NCBI RefSeq assembly: GCF_004216555.1
Contig: NZ_SGWQ01000013.1
Span: 1-64,000, forward strand
Source of the DNA: Herbihabitans rhizosphaerae
Lineage (GTDB): Bacteria; Actinomycetota; Actinomycetes; Mycobacteriales; Pseudonocardiaceae
DNA: 64,000 nt
Direction of reading: 5' to 3'
A program made the translations under genes and the position numbers. Positions within the stretch are counted from its first letter, which is position 1; each line of letters opens with the position of its first letter. Shown here piece after piece: positions 1 through 9,170 of the stretch. A model generated the notes under the pieces. That model worked only from the letters and a program-made list of their open reading frames with translations. It had not been told where the DNA came from and did not search any database.

Positions 1-3000
1 TCACCGCACAACCCCGAACCACACCCAAAACCACATGACCCAACCGCCGCGCCACCGACAACCGCTCCACCAACACCACACCAACACCCTCGGCCCAAGC
101 GGTCCCGTCGGCGTCATCAGAAAACGACTTACACCGCCCATCAACCGACAACGCACGCTGACGCGAGAATTCGATGAACGCGTCCGGTGTCGCCATCACG
201 GCAACGCCACCCGCCAAGGCCATGGAACATTCGCCCTGCTGAACCGACTGCACCGCCAAATGCAACGCCACCAACGACGACGAACACGCCGTATCCACCG
301 TCACCGCAGGACCCTCAAGACCCAACACATACGAAACACGACCCGAAGCCACGCTCCCGGCCTTACCGATACCGAGATAACCGTCCACGCCGTCCGGAAC
401 CCGACCGATATTGGACGCGTAGTCGTGGTGCATCATGCCGAAGAAGACGCCAACGTCCTGACCGCGGAGTGACTTCGGGTTGATTCCGGCGTTCTCGATG
501 GTCTCCCAAGAAACCTCCAACAACAACCGCTGCTGCGGATCCATCGCCAACGCCTCACGCGGAGAAATACCAAAAAACTCCGCATCAAACCCAGCAACAT
601 CACCCAAAAACCCACCCGACCGAACATACGTCGTCCCCGGCACATCAGGATCCACATCAAACAACCCACCCAAATCCCAACCACGATCAACCGGAAAACC
701 ACCAACCGCATCCCCACCAGAAACAACCAACCCCCACAAATCCTCCGGCGAACACACCCCACCCGGCAAACGACAACCCATCCCCACAATCACAACCGGA
801 TCATCATCGACAGCCGGCCGCCCGAGGTCGCTGTCAACGGTCGGCTCGGGCCCGGCCGCAGCTCCGAAGAGCTCGCGGTACAGGTGACCGACGAGCACGT
901 CCACCGACGGGTAGTTGAACGCAAGAGCGGCCGGCAGCGACAGACCGGTCGCCACGACCAGCCGGGTGCGCAGCTCCACCGCGGTGGTCGAGGTGAAACC
1001 GAGATCCTTGAACGCGCGATCGGCCGCGACCACCGCCACCCCGGACAGAGCGCTGACCTCGGAGCGGACCATTTCGAGCAGCGCATCACGCTGCTCGGGC
1101 TCGGAGAGACCCGTCAACTCGGCCCGCAGCGCGGACGCCGTGGCCGGGTCGGCCGCGCGCGTCTCTGGCGTCACCTCGATGAGCCCGCGCAGCGGTCCGG
1201 GCACCACGCTCGACTCGAGTGCGGCGGTGTCCGGCTTCACTGCCGCGAGCGTCGGCGCGTCGGAGCCGAGCGCGGCGTCGAACATCGCCAGGCCGTCAGT
1301 AGTGCTCAGCGGCCGAACCCCGGCATGGTTGGGCCGAGGCGTGCCGACGAGGTCCCAGGCGAGGTTGAGCGCCGGCATCCCGTGCGCGCCCCGGCGCCGG
1401 GCCAGTGCGTCGAGGAAGGCGCTCTCCCCGGCACGATCACCGCCGAGCAGGCCGGACGAGGTGCCAACCAGGACGAACATCCGCAGATCGAGATCGCCGG
1501 TCAGCTCATGCAGGTTGACCGCACCGTCCACAGTGGACTGTGTGTGTACGACGGCACGAACGGGCATGGCCGCCTGCCGCAACGCACCGGCCAGTGCCGA
1601 CCGATCGGCGGGATCGCACGCGACGAGCGACACCTCCGCACCGAAACGGCCGAGGTCCTCGACCAACCGCTCCGCGGAGCCGGCGGCGGCGCCGTCCGGA
1701 CAGGTCAGCAGCAGACGCCGCACGCCGTGAACCGCGACGAGGTGTCGCGCCACCGCGGCGCCGGGCTCCGAGTCGACGCCGGTGACCATGACGGTGCCGT
1801 CACCGACGTCGAACGGCTCGCCGCCGACAACGCCATCGGTAAGGATTCTGGTCAGCCGGGGGCACAGCGGAACTCCTTGGCGCACAACGGTTTGCGGCTC
1901 GCCCAAACCGACCACGAGCGGAAGCGCCGCGACGTCCTCGTTCGTCGGCCCGAGATCGGTGATCGCGATTTCCGGCGCGTCCAGTTGTGCGGTGCGGACC
2001 ACCCCCCACACCGGCGCGCTGGCGAGATCTGCCACGTCGTCGCCGGCGCCCACGGCGACGGCACCCCGCGTCACCACGACCAGGCGGATGCCGCCGAGCG
2101 CGCCTTCGCCGTACGCGGTCAGCTGCCGTTCGACCGAGGCCACGCGATCGCGAACCGCATCCGTGATCCGGTCACCCGACTCGTCGCCGACGAGCAAAAC
2201 CGCCACTCGGGGCGCCGCTCGCCCGTTGGCGAGCTCACCCATCAGCGTGTCGAAGTCAGCGTACTCGTCAGCTTCGATCCCTTGTGTCGCAAGGGTTTCC
2301 ACAATCCCGAACCGATCACCGCCGAGGACCGCCCAGCTCTCGTCGGACACCTCCGCCGGAGACACCGACGGAACGGGAATCCAGTCCAACCGCAGCAGCG
2401 TCTCGTAGTGGCCGCTGCTCGACGCCCGCAGCCGCGCCGGCTGCTCGAGCAGCACGTGCCTGGTGATCTTTCCCGACGCGGTGCGCGGGATGCGGTCGAT
2501 CTCGTACAGCTCCTCGGGAAGCTTGAAGTAGGTCAGCTGCTCACGACAGGCGGCGAACACGTCGTCCGGATCGAAGCCGCCGTCACTCGCGACGATGAAC
2601 GCCACCGGGATCTCGCCGAGCACCTCGTGCGGTTTGCCGACGACCGCGACGTCCGCGACACCCGGCAGTTGCCTGATCACCGACTCGACCTCGCCGGGGT
2701 GGATGTTCTCCCCACCACGGATGATCAGTTCCTTGATGCGGCCCGTGATCGTGAAGTACCCCGCCTCGTCCCGGCGCGCGAGATCACCGGTCCGGTACCA
2801 GCCGTCGGTCACCGCCTGCCGAGTCGCCTCCGGCTGGTTGTGGTAGCCGACCATCACGCTCGGCCCGCTCACCCAGACCTCACCCTCCGCGCCCGCCGAC
2901 ACGTCCAGTCCGTTCTCCGGGTCGATCAGCCGGACACCGAGACCGGGCACCGGCAGCCCACAGGACCCTTCGACCCTCGCGCCGGTCGGCCAGTTGATCG

Positions 3001-3967
3001 TGATCGACCCGCAGGTCTCGGTGCTGCCGTAGGCGTCGAGCAGAGGCGCGCCGAAGGTCTCCTCGAACGACTTGCGCAGTTCCGCCGTCGTGACAGCGCC
3101 GCCGACCAGGCACATCCGCAGGTCGGGCGCCTGGAAGCCGCGCTCCCTCGCGGCGCGGACGAGGTGGTGGTACATCGTTGGCACGCCGGCGAGGAACGTC
3201 GAGGATTCCTCCCGCAGCACCGCCAGCACCTCGTCGGCGGAGAAGCCGTCGACGATCCGGGCGGTCGCGCCCACCGCCGTCACCGACAGCACGCAGGCGA
3301 TGTGCGACAGGCTGTGGAACAGCGGCAACGGCCACAGCACCCGGTCCTCGGCGGACAGCTCGGGGATGGGCACGTAGCAGGCGGCGACGGACCACAGGCA
3401 GTTCCGCTGAGTGGACAGCACGCCCTTCGGCCGCCCCGTGGTGCCCGACGTGTAAAGCATCCAGGCCACGTCGTCCAGTTCGAGGTCGTCCCGCGCCTGC
3501 CCGACCGGTTCGCTGTCCGCCAGCACGGCGAACGACACGGCCTCGGCCGGCGCCGGTTCGGCACCGACCACGATCACCCGGATGTGCGGGCGCTCCCGCA
3601 GCACGCTGCCGAGCGCCTCGAAGCGGACGAGGTCGGTCACCACGATCCGGGCGCCGCTGTCGTCCAACAGGTACGCCAACTCGGCCTCGGTGAGCTGTGG
3701 GTTCAGCGGCACACCGATCGCGCTGGCTCTGGTGATCGCCAGGTAGCTCTCGATCACCTCGACGCTGTTGGCCAGCAGGATCGCCGCCCGATCGCCGGGT
3801 TGGAGCCGCAGATCGGACAGGTGGCCGGCCAGCCGCCTGGTGCGATTCTCCAGATCCGTATAGGTCACGCTTCGCCGCTCGTCCCGAAACGCCACCTTGT
3901 CGCCAAATCGCTCCGCGTTGCCCATGAGCAACTCGGGAAGGGGGCGGATCAGCTCGGTGCGAAGCAT
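1..3967 (-). CDS. Type I modular PKS, ansamycin loading module plus start of KS1 (partial, RifA-like)
   Basis: First ~1322 residues of a modular PKS; the gene continues past base 1. A CoA-ligase-like A domain (residues 1-510) shows the P-loop YTSGTTGRPKG near 175, IKELIIRGGEN near 414 and PRTASGKI near 496; in rifamycin-type synthases this domain activates AHBA. A KR-like region (730-870) is degenerate: the nucleotide-binding loop reads TGVDSEPG and the Tyr/Asn segment before AFLDALA is missing. An ACP follows with the phosphopantetheine Ser in LGFTSTTAVEL (~992). KS1 begins near 1052 (VVIVGMGCRLPGG) with the active Cys in DTACSSS (~1227). The ATG at 3967 has GAGGAG upstream. This A-(KR)-ACP-KS order is that of the first ansamycin PKS protein. 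It is divergent from the gene at 4249. Codon use in parts of the KS differs from the loading module. The product ansamycin cannot be deduced from this part alone. Confidence 0.93.
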   Translation of the reverse strand, partial: MLRTELIRPLPELLMGNAERFGDKVAFRDERRSVTYTDLENRTRRLAGHLSDLRLQPGDRAAILLANSVEVIESYLAITRASAIGVPLNPQLTEAELAYLLDDSGARIVVTDLVRFEALGSVLRERPHIRVIVVGAEPAPAEAVSFAVLADSEPVGQARDDLELDDVAWMLYTSGTTGRPKGVLSTQRNCLWSVAACYVPIPELSAEDRVLWPLPLFHSLSHIACVLSVTAVGATARIVDGFSADEVLAVLREESSTFLAGVPTMYHHLVRAARERGFQAPDLRMCLVGGAVTTAELRKSFEETFGAPLLDAYGSTETCGSITINWPTGARVEGSCGLPVPGLGVRLIDPENGLDVSAGAEGEVWVSGPSVMVGYHNQPEATRQAVTDGWYRTGDLARRDEAGYFTITGRIKELIIRGGENIHPGEVESVIRQLPGVADVAVVGKPHEVLGEIPVAFIVASDGGFDPDDVFAACREQLTYFKLPEELYEIDRIPRTASGKITRHVLLEQPARLRASSSGHYETLLRLDWIPVPSVSPAEVSDESWAVLGGDRFGIVETLATQGIEADEYADFDTLMGELANGRAAPRVAVLLVGDESGDRITDAVRDRVASVERQLTAYGEGALGGIRLVVVTRGAVAVGAGDDVADLASAPVWGVVRTAQLDAPEIAITDLGPTNEDVAALPLVVGLGEPQTVVRQGVPLCPRLTRILTDGVVGGEPFDVGDGTVMVTGVDSEPGAAVARHLVAVHGVRRLLLTCPDGAAAGSAERLVEDLGRFGAEVSLVACDPADRSALAGALRQAAMPVRAVVHTQSTVDGAVNLHELTGDLDLRMFVLVGTSSGLLGGDRAGESAFLDALARRRGAHGMPALNLAWDLVGTPRPNHAGVRPLSTTDGLAMFDAALGSDAPTLAAVKPDTAALESSVVPGPLRGLIEVTPETRAADPATASALRAELTGLSEPEQRDALLEMVRSEVSALSGVAVVAADRAFKDLGFTSTTAVELRTRLVVATGLSLPAALAFNYPSVDVLVGHLYRELFGAAAGPEPTVDSDLGRPAVDDDPVVIVGMGCRLPGGVCSPEDLWGLVVSGGDAVGGFPVDRGWDLGGLFDVDPDVPGTTYVRSGGFLGDVAGFDAEFFGISPREALAMDPQQRLLLEVSWETIENAGINPKSLRGQDVGVFFGMMHHDYASNIGRVPDGVDGYLGIGKAGSVASGRVSYVLGLEGPAVTVDTACSSSLVALHLAVQSVQQGECSMALAGGVAVMATPDAFIEFSRQRALSVDGRCKSFSDDADGTAWAEGVGVVLVERLSVARRLGHVVLGVVRGCAV

Positions 3968-4190
3968 TGACGACACTCCTCTACGGGCGAGATATGAAGA
4001 CGTTTCACGCTCCGTTCGTGACGTTTGCCAACGGCACGGATGCGCAATCGAACCCGAGGCCCAGTCTCACGCCGGCAAAGCCAGCGCATTCCCCAGAACG
4101 CCCCCCTAACCCATCCCTAACTTCTGTCCTCGCGTAAGTATTCATGAATCCGCAATAGAGACCGCCGCGCGTCGGACATAGACTGACCGC

Positions 4191-4210
4191 GAATTGATCA
4201 CCATCAATTT
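4191..4210. promoter_or_regulatory. Inverted repeat in the PKS / SpaB_C divergent promoter region
   Basis: The 281-bp gap between the PKS start (3967) and the gene at 4249 contains AATTGAT-CACC-ATCAATT at 4192-4209, a perfect 7-bp inverted repeat lying 40 bp before the rightward start codon. It is AT-rich against a GC-rich background, as operators often are. It could serve either divergent gene; binding is inferred only. Nothing else was recognised in this gap. Confidence 0.35.
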
Positions 4211-4248
4211 CACGTCATCGAGCTCGCCGACCCGGGGGTAGCACACAC

Positions 4249-5097
4249 ATGAGACAGCATTGGCTATGCTTCCACTTCACAAGATCACCGAGAGCCGCGA
4301 CGCAAGGAATCGAGCAAGTCATTTCGACCGTCGGCGCGGCGTTGGTCGAGCAAATCCGGTCCGAGGCGGGCAGTCGTTGGCTCTTCCACCGGGGAGGTGA
4401 AGGGCGACGGCAGGACATCGAGGTGTGGTTCCGAGCTACCGCGAGCACGCAGCGCGCCCTACGGGAGCTCGCACATCTCAAAGCCAACGAGATTGGCTGG
4501 TCGGCGCGGACTTTCAGGCAGAACCCGGGCATTCAGAAGCACGGCACCGCCGGTACGGCGGACCTCGCGGTCGAACTGGCGTCGATCTCCAGCGAGCTGG
4601 CACTCGGCCTGCTCAGCTGCCCGGACCCGGCATGGAGTCGAACATTGCCGGCCGCGATCCACCACTTGTCACGAGTCCTCGAATTCGTTCCGGAAAAACA
4701 TCGATTGAGCTTCCTCTTCCAGTGCTGGCAAACGTGGTCGAACACGCTCGAACCAGCTCGACGAGTAGCGGTCGGCGCATTTGCCGACATGGACGCCGGG
4801 CGCGCCACAAAAATCATTGAGTCCGTGCGAGTCGCCGAATCGACGGCGGCCCATTGGACCTCCTACGATTCCGCACTGGCCGAAACCCTGTCAGATAACG
4901 CCATCCCGAACGGCACACCGGTCAACTATCTGTTGTTCGAGCACGCGCATCTGACGAACAACCGACTCGGCATCGATACCGAGACTGAGGCGCGTGCGGC
5001 GAGGACACTGCGTTCCGCGCTCGTGTCCGGAATATCACTCGAATCTCTCACGACTCCTGCCGGCCAAGCTGACACACAAGTGTTCCAGGCAGTTTGA
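4249..5097 (+). CDS. Standalone LanB C-terminal / SpaB_C-like (thiopeptide-type) protein
   Basis: A 282-residue protein resembling the SpaB_C domain, the glutamate-elimination half of split lanthipeptide/thiopeptide dehydratases that is also found in tRNA-dependent peptide aminoacyl ligases. The N-terminus (HWLCFHFTRSP) fits the WxYF/L opening of the family. A central LASISSELALGLLS fits the conserved Ser-Glu-Ala-Leu helix, and HAHLTNNRLGIDTETEARAA near residues 240-260 matches the HMxxNRLG...E motif that closes SpaB_C. No full-length LanB N-terminal (glutamylation) domain or precursor peptide is visible nearby. It ends 25 bp before rifG on the same strand, so the two are probably co-transcribed. 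Its role in an ansamycin cluster is unknown; it could attach or eliminate an amino acid, or be a RiPP relic. The family call rests on motif resemblance by eye. Confidence 0.55.
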   Translation: MRQHWLCFHFTRSPRAATQGIEQVISTVGAALVEQIRSEAGSRWLFHRGGEGRRQDIEVWFRATASTQRALRELAHLKANEIGWSARTFRQNPGIQKHGTAGTADLAVELASISSELALGLLSCPDPAWSRTLPAAIHHLSRVLEFVPEKHRLSFLFQCWQTWSNTLEPARRVAVGAFADMDAGRATKIIESVRVAESTAAHWTSYDSALAETLSDNAIPNGTPVNYLLFEHAHLTNNRLGIDTETEARAARTLRSALVSGISLESLTTPAGQADTQVFQAV

Positions 5098-5122
5098 TGA
5101 AGGACTGGAGGACCGACCCGCG

Positions 5123-6178
5123 ATGACTTTCCCCGCGCACGGCGAGAAACAGACCGCGGCACCGCCGGAGCCGAGGACCGTTCGCGTCGACCTCGGTGAG
5201 CGGTCCTACGACGTCCGGATCGGGCCGGGTGTTCGGCGATCGCTGCCCGAGACGGTCGCGGAACTCGGCGCGCGCCGTGCCGCCGTTGTGACCGCGCGGC
5301 CGGACGAGTGGCTGCCCGATCTCGAAGTTCCCACGCTGGTCGTGCAGGCCCGTGATGGGGAGACGAACAAGACGCTCACCTGGGTCGCGGACGTGTGCAG
5401 CGAGTTCGCCCAATTCGGGCTCACCCGTTCCGACGTGGTGATCTCCTGCGGTGGGGGCACGACGACCGACTCCGTCGGACTCGCCGCGTCGCTCTACCAC
5501 CGCGGCGTGCCGGTCGTCCATCTGCCGACCTCGCTGCTGGCGCAGGTCGACGCCAGCGTGGGTGGCAAGACGGCCGTGAACATCCCGGAAGGCAAGAACC
5601 TGGTCGGTGCGTACTGGCAGCCGGCAGCCGTCCTCTGCGACACCGACTTCCTCGACACGCTGCCGCGGCGCGAGCTGATCAACGGTTACGGCGAGATCGC
5701 GCGCTGCCACTTCATCGGCGCGGGCGATCTGTTCGGCCTCCCGATCCACGACCAGATCGCCGCGTCGGTGGCGCTCAAGGCGTCGATCGTGTCCGCCGAC
5801 GAGCGCGACACGGGCCTTCGGCACATCCTCAACTACGGGCACACCCTTGGCCACGCCATCGAGCGCGCGACCGACTTCGCCATGCGACACGGCGAGGCGG
5901 TCGGGGTGGGCACCGTGTTCGCCGGCCGCCTCGCGGGCACGCTCGGCCGGATCGACGCCGACCGGGTCGCCGAGCACCACGAGGTCGTGGCCCGGTACGG
6001 CCTCCCGACGACGCTGCCGGCCGGCGTGCACCTCGACCGGCTGCTGGCCCTGCTGCGGCTGGACAAGAAGGCGGCGACCGGTGGGTTGACCTTCGTGCTG
6101 GACGGCCCGCGCGGGGTGGAGCTGGTGCGCGACCTGCCCGAGGCCGTCGTGGCAGGGGCGCTTCGAGAAATGCCGTGA
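5123..6178 (+). CDS. rifG: 3-amino-5-dehydroquinate (aminoDHQ) synthase, RifG-like
   Basis: A 351-residue protein of the dehydroquinate synthase family, the usual size for RifG. In AHBA biosynthesis it cyclises aminoDAHP to 5-deoxy-5-amino-3-dehydroquinate. Visible family motifs are the NAD-binding stretch ISCGGGTTTDSVGLAAS, the LPTSLLAQVDASVGGKTAVN block, the metal-ligand region GYGEIARCHFI and the two His motifs LNYGHTLGHAIE and RHGEAVGVG. The ATG at 5123 has GGAGG nine bases upstream. Primary-metabolism AroB would normally sit with aroK/aroC; here the neighbours are AHBA genes, which supports the amino-shikimate role. It converges with the phosphatase gene, stop to stop, with a gap of 4 bp. 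Confidence 0.93.
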   Translation: MTFPAHGEKQTAAPPEPRTVRVDLGERSYDVRIGPGVRRSLPETVAELGARRAAVVTARPDEWLPDLEVPTLVVQARDGETNKTLTWVADVCSEFAQFGLTRSDVVISCGGGTTTDSVGLAASLYHRGVPVVHLPTSLLAQVDASVGGKTAVNIPEGKNLVGAYWQPAAVLCDTDFLDTLPRRELINGYGEIARCHFIGAGDLFGLPIHDQIAASVALKASIVSADERDTGLRHILNYGHTLGHAIERATDFAMRHGEAVGVGTVFAGRLAGTLGRIDADRVAEHHEVVARYGLPTTLPAGVHLDRLLALLRLDKKAATGGLTFVLDGPRGVELVRDLPEAVVAGALREMP

Positions 6179-6182
6179 CACG

Positions 6183-6875
6183 CTACGAGCTGCCGCGGGA
6201 GACCGGCACCAGGCGCAGCAGGTCGGCCGGGGTCTCCAGCACGTGATCCGGCCGGGCCGCGAGCAGCGTCGCTCTGTCCGACTCGCCCCACATGGCGGCC
6301 GCCGAGGTGACGCCGGCGCCGCGAGCGCTCGCGATGTCGGTCACCGCGTCGCCGACCATGATCGCCGAATCGGGTTCCGCGCCGAGCAGGTCGAGCGCGC
6401 GCCGGACGATGTCCGGTGCGGGCTTCGGCCTCGCCACCTCGTCGGAGCCGATGACATGGTCGAACAACGCCAGCACACCGAGCCGGCCGAGCAGCGCCCG
6501 CGCCCGCTCACCACTCTTCCCGGTCGCCACGGCCATGCCGACGCCGGCGTCGCGCAGGGTGCTCAACAACTCCCGCACCCCGTCGAACAGGGTGACCTGG
6601 TGCGCGAGGCGGTGGCTCTCCCGGACGAACGGCTCCTCCATGGCCAGGGGGAGATCCATGATCCTCATGATGTCCGGAAAGTACCGGCCGAGGTGTCTCT
6701 CGTACTCGTCGAACGGCGCCTCGCCGTCCCCGACGACCTCGGCGTAGGCGATGGTGAACGCTTGGCGCATCACCGAGAAGCTGTCCGCGATCACCCCGTC
6801 GAGGTCGAACACGACCGCGGTCGTCGCCCGCGCGCCGACCGCGTCGCCGCCGTGTGCCATCAGCCTGGTGTTCAC
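6183..6875 (-). CDS. rifM: HAD-family phosphatase of the AHBA pathway, RifM-like
   Basis: A 230-residue HAD-superfamily hydrolase. Motif I is VVFDLDGVIADS (nucleophile Asp), motif II lies in AVATGKSGERA, and motif III/IV is the Lys of RPKPAPDIV plus MVGDAVTDIASARGAG. Genetic work on rifamycin and related clusters places RifM with RifK and RifL in forming kanosamine from UDP-glucose. The start is taken as GTG at 6875: AAGGAGGACTC stands directly before it, only a few bases after the rifL stop at 6886. The longer open frame would lie inside rifL. It is the last gene of a rifK-rifL-rifM operon, the same order as in the rifamycin cluster. Confidence 0.92.
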   Translation of the reverse strand: MNTRLMAHGGDAVGARATTAVVFDLDGVIADSFSVMRQAFTIAYAEVVGDGEAPFDEYERHLGRYFPDIMRIMDLPLAMEEPFVRESHRLAHQVTLFDGVRELLSTLRDAGVGMAVATGKSGERARALLGRLGVLALFDHVIGSDEVARPKPAPDIVRRALDLLGAEPDSAIMVGDAVTDIASARGAGVTSAAAMWGESDRATLLAARPDHVLETPADLLRLVPVSRGSS

Positions 6876-6885
6876 GAGTCCTCCT

Positions 6886-8007
6886 TCATCCGGCGACGGG
6901 CTGGCCTGTGATGGCCCGGTGCGCCGAGTCGTAGATCTGCTGAATGGCATGGATGGTCTGCCGTGCCTCTCGGATCGCCCGGCCCTTGCTCGCGGAATCG
7001 GCGAGCAGCGCGGGCACGTCGTCGAGTTGGTGGCGGTACTCTTCGCCGACAGGCTCGTCGGGTAGCTCGATCACCGTCGGCTCACCGTCGAACTCGCGGA
7101 CAAGGGTCGACCCGCTCACCCTGTTCGGGCTGAACCCGAAGGTGCATCGCAGCGTGGCGGTGCCTGCGCTGCCCTCGAACCGGACCAGCGTCACGTCGCG
7201 CGCCTCGTGCGAGGCCCAGCTCGCCCGCAGGGAGACCGACAGCCCGTCATCGGCGATCAGGAAGCCGCGTGCGGTGTCCTCGACGTTGCCTGGCCGACCA
7301 CCGCGCGGCTGCCCGGCGCCTTGCTCGTCATAGCGCCACGCCGCCTGCCGCGAACCATCGCTGATGAAGTCGTCGGACACGGTTCCGACGATCTGGTGGA
7401 ACGACACGGGCCCGAGCAGCGGCGTGATCGTGTCCAGCAGGTGCCACCCGAGATCCACCAGGGCACCGCCACCGGACAGCTTTTGGCTGGTGAACCATCC
7501 GCCGAGGTCCGGAACGCCGCGTGCCCGGACCCAGGCGAGGTCGACGTGCCGGATGCGTCCCAGCGTGCCGATGACCTCACCGAGCGCGCGCACGTCGGCA
7601 CGATGCCTGGCCGCGCTGCCGGCCAGCAGGACGGCGTCCGTCGCGCTCTCCGCGGCGGCCAGGTCGCTCGCCTCGTCCAGATTGAGGCACACCGGCTTCT
7701 CCAGGAACACCGAGATCCCGCCGCGCAACAGCCGGCACGCGATCTTGCTGTGCAGGTGGTTGGGCACAGCGACGACCGCTAGGTCGACGGCGGCCGGGTC
7801 GATCTCGGAGACGTCGGACAGCAGCGCGGCACCGCCACCGGCCGCCCCGACCGAGGCACGCGAGACGGGCTCCGGATCCACCAGCGCCACGACCTCGAAC
7901 TCCGGGTGGTCCAGCAGCCTCGGCAGCCAGATCGAACGCCCCGCCCAGCCGAGCCCGACGACGGCGATCTTGATCGGCGGCGCCGCGCCGGCGAACCTCG
8001 AAGTCAC
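6886..8007 (-). CDS. rifL: GFO/IDH/MocA oxidoreductase, RifL-like
   Basis: A 373-residue NAD(P)-dependent sugar oxidoreductase. The Rossmann motif is VVGLGWAGRSIWLP (residues 15-28) and the catalytic Lys sits in FLEKPVCLNL. GGGALVDLGWHLLD is the conserved C-domain segment with Asp and His. RifL is thought to oxidise UDP-glucose at C3, giving the 3-keto sugar that RifK aminates on the way to kanosamine. Its ATG overlaps the rifK stop (ATGA at 8004-8007), so translation is coupled. The 3' end is followed after 10 bp by the rifM start. Confidence 0.92.
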   Translation of the reverse strand: MTSRFAGAAPPIKIAVVGLGWAGRSIWLPRLLDHPEFEVVALVDPEPVSRASVGAAGGGAALLSDVSEIDPAAVDLAVVAVPNHLHSKIACRLLRGGISVFLEKPVCLNLDEASDLAAAESATDAVLLAGSAARHRADVRALGEVIGTLGRIRHVDLAWVRARGVPDLGGWFTSQKLSGGGALVDLGWHLLDTITPLLGPVSFHQIVGTVSDDFISDGSRQAAWRYDEQGAGQPRGGRPGNVEDTARGFLIADDGLSVSLRASWASHEARDVTLVRFEGSAGTATLRCTFGFSPNRVSGSTLVREFDGEPTVIELPDEPVGEEYRHQLDDVPALLADSASKGRAIREARQTIHAIQQIYDSAHRAITGQPVAG

Positions 8008-9170
8008 GACCGCGCCAGCGTCTCGGCGACGACGTCGGCAACCTGGTGGATCTGTTCCTCCGTGGCCAGCAACGTCCTGTGGTGCAACCAGATGCAGTCG
8101 GTGCTGATCGCCTCGGTGTTCGGGCAGCGCGTCGCGATCTCGTCGACCGTCTCGTTCGGCGCGTTGCTCTCCCAGAAGCCGTCGGACCGGTAAATGGCCC
8201 GGAATGCCGCGAAGGCCGGGAGGCCGGCACCGACCAGCGCGTCCACGAGTTCATTTCGGCGCTGTTCGGTAATTCCGGGAATGCGGAACATGGCCATGTA
8301 GTGCGACTTCCGGTCACACCTGTCGTCACGCGACTGGGTGACGACACCGGGAATCTCGGCCAGTCGAGCGGCGAGCACCGGCCAGCGTTCTTCTCGGGTG
8401 TCGACCTGCGAGTCGAGCCGGGCCAGTTGGGCGCGCAGCACGCTCGCGGAGAATTCGTTCATGCGGAAGTTCGAGCCGGACTTCTGGTGGAAATACAGGC
8501 GGTCCGCGCGCGGACGGCCACAGCTGTGCCGGAGGAACGCCTCCTCACGCAGCTCCCGGTCGGGAAAAGTGACCGCACCACCCTCACCGGCGGTCATCAG
8601 CTTCCCGTTCTGGAAGCTGAACGCGGCGACCGAGCCGAGCTCGCCGACCCGCTTGCCCTGCCATCGCGCCCCGTGCGCGTGCGCCGCGTCCTGCACGATC
8701 GGGACCCCCGTATCGGCGGACAGCTTCGCGAGCGCGTCCATGTCGGACATGTGACCGGCCATGTGCACCGGCATGATCGCGCGAGTCCTCGGCGTGATCA
8801 TGGCCTGTGTCGCGGCGACGTCGATGCAGTATGTCTCGGGGTCTACGTCGACGGGCACCGCGACGGCCCCCAGCCGCTGCGCCGCCTGCGACGACGAGAT
8901 GAAGGTGAACGCGGGCACGATGACCTCGTCACCCTGGCCGACCCCGAGCACCTGGAGGGCCAGCTCGAGCGCGTGAGTGCCGTTCGTCACGGCCAGCGCG
9001 TACTCGGAACCGTGGTGCATGGCGAACTCGCGCTCGAAGGAGTCGACCTCCGCACCGCCCATGCGCCACCACTGTCCCTGTTCGAGCGCCCTGACAAGAC
9101 CGGCTCGTTCCGCCTCGTCGAACTGGGGCCACGGCGGAAGAGTCAGCTGACGTCCTGAACTTGTGGACAT
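8004..9170 (-). CDS. rifK: AHBA synthase (PLP-dependent aromatase/aminotransferase), RifK-like
   Basis: A 388-residue enzyme with the same length as RifK and near-identical family blocks: LEQGQWWRMGG, LAVTNGTHALELALQV, AFTFISSSQAAQRLGA and PVHMAGHMSDMDALA. The PLP Lys is in FSFQNGKLMTAGEGG and the C-terminal signature is RNELVDALVGAGLPAFAAFRA. AHBA synthase aromatises aminodehydroshikimate to AHBA and also acts as the aminotransferase making UDP-kanosamine. It is the diagnostic gene for ansamycin and mitomycin type clusters. ATG at 9170 is chosen because GGAG precedes it by about five bases and family members begin here; an upstream in-frame extension to 9314 would run through the promoter region. 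First gene of rifK-rifL-rifM. Confidence 0.96.
   Translation of the reverse strand: MSTSSGRQLTLPPWPQFDEAERAGLVRALEQGQWWRMGGAEVDSFEREFAMHHGSEYALAVTNGTHALELALQVLGVGQGDEVIVPAFTFISSSQAAQRLGAVAVPVDVDPETYCIDVAATQAMITPRTRAIMPVHMAGHMSDMDALAKLSADTGVPIVQDAAHAHGARWQGKRVGELGSVAAFSFQNGKLMTAGEGGAVTFPDRELREEAFLRHSCGRPRADRLYFHQKSGSNFRMNEFSASVLRAQLARLDSQVDTREERWPVLAARLAEIPGVVTQSRDDRCDRKSHYMAMFRIPGITEQRRNELVDALVGAGLPAFAAFRAIYRSDGFWESNAPNETVDEIATRCPNTEAISTDCIWLHHRTLLATEEQIHQVADVVAETLARS

Noticed and set aside
884-3970. Plus-strand open frame of 1028 codons across the PKS loading module
   Set aside because: It is the shadow of the minus-strand PKS; Arg/Gly/His-rich product with no domain, while the opposite strand has A, KR-like, ACP and KS motifs.
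5048-6181. Minus-strand 377-codon frame opposite rifG
   Set aside because: Shadow frame; rifG carries the full dehydroquinate synthase motif set.
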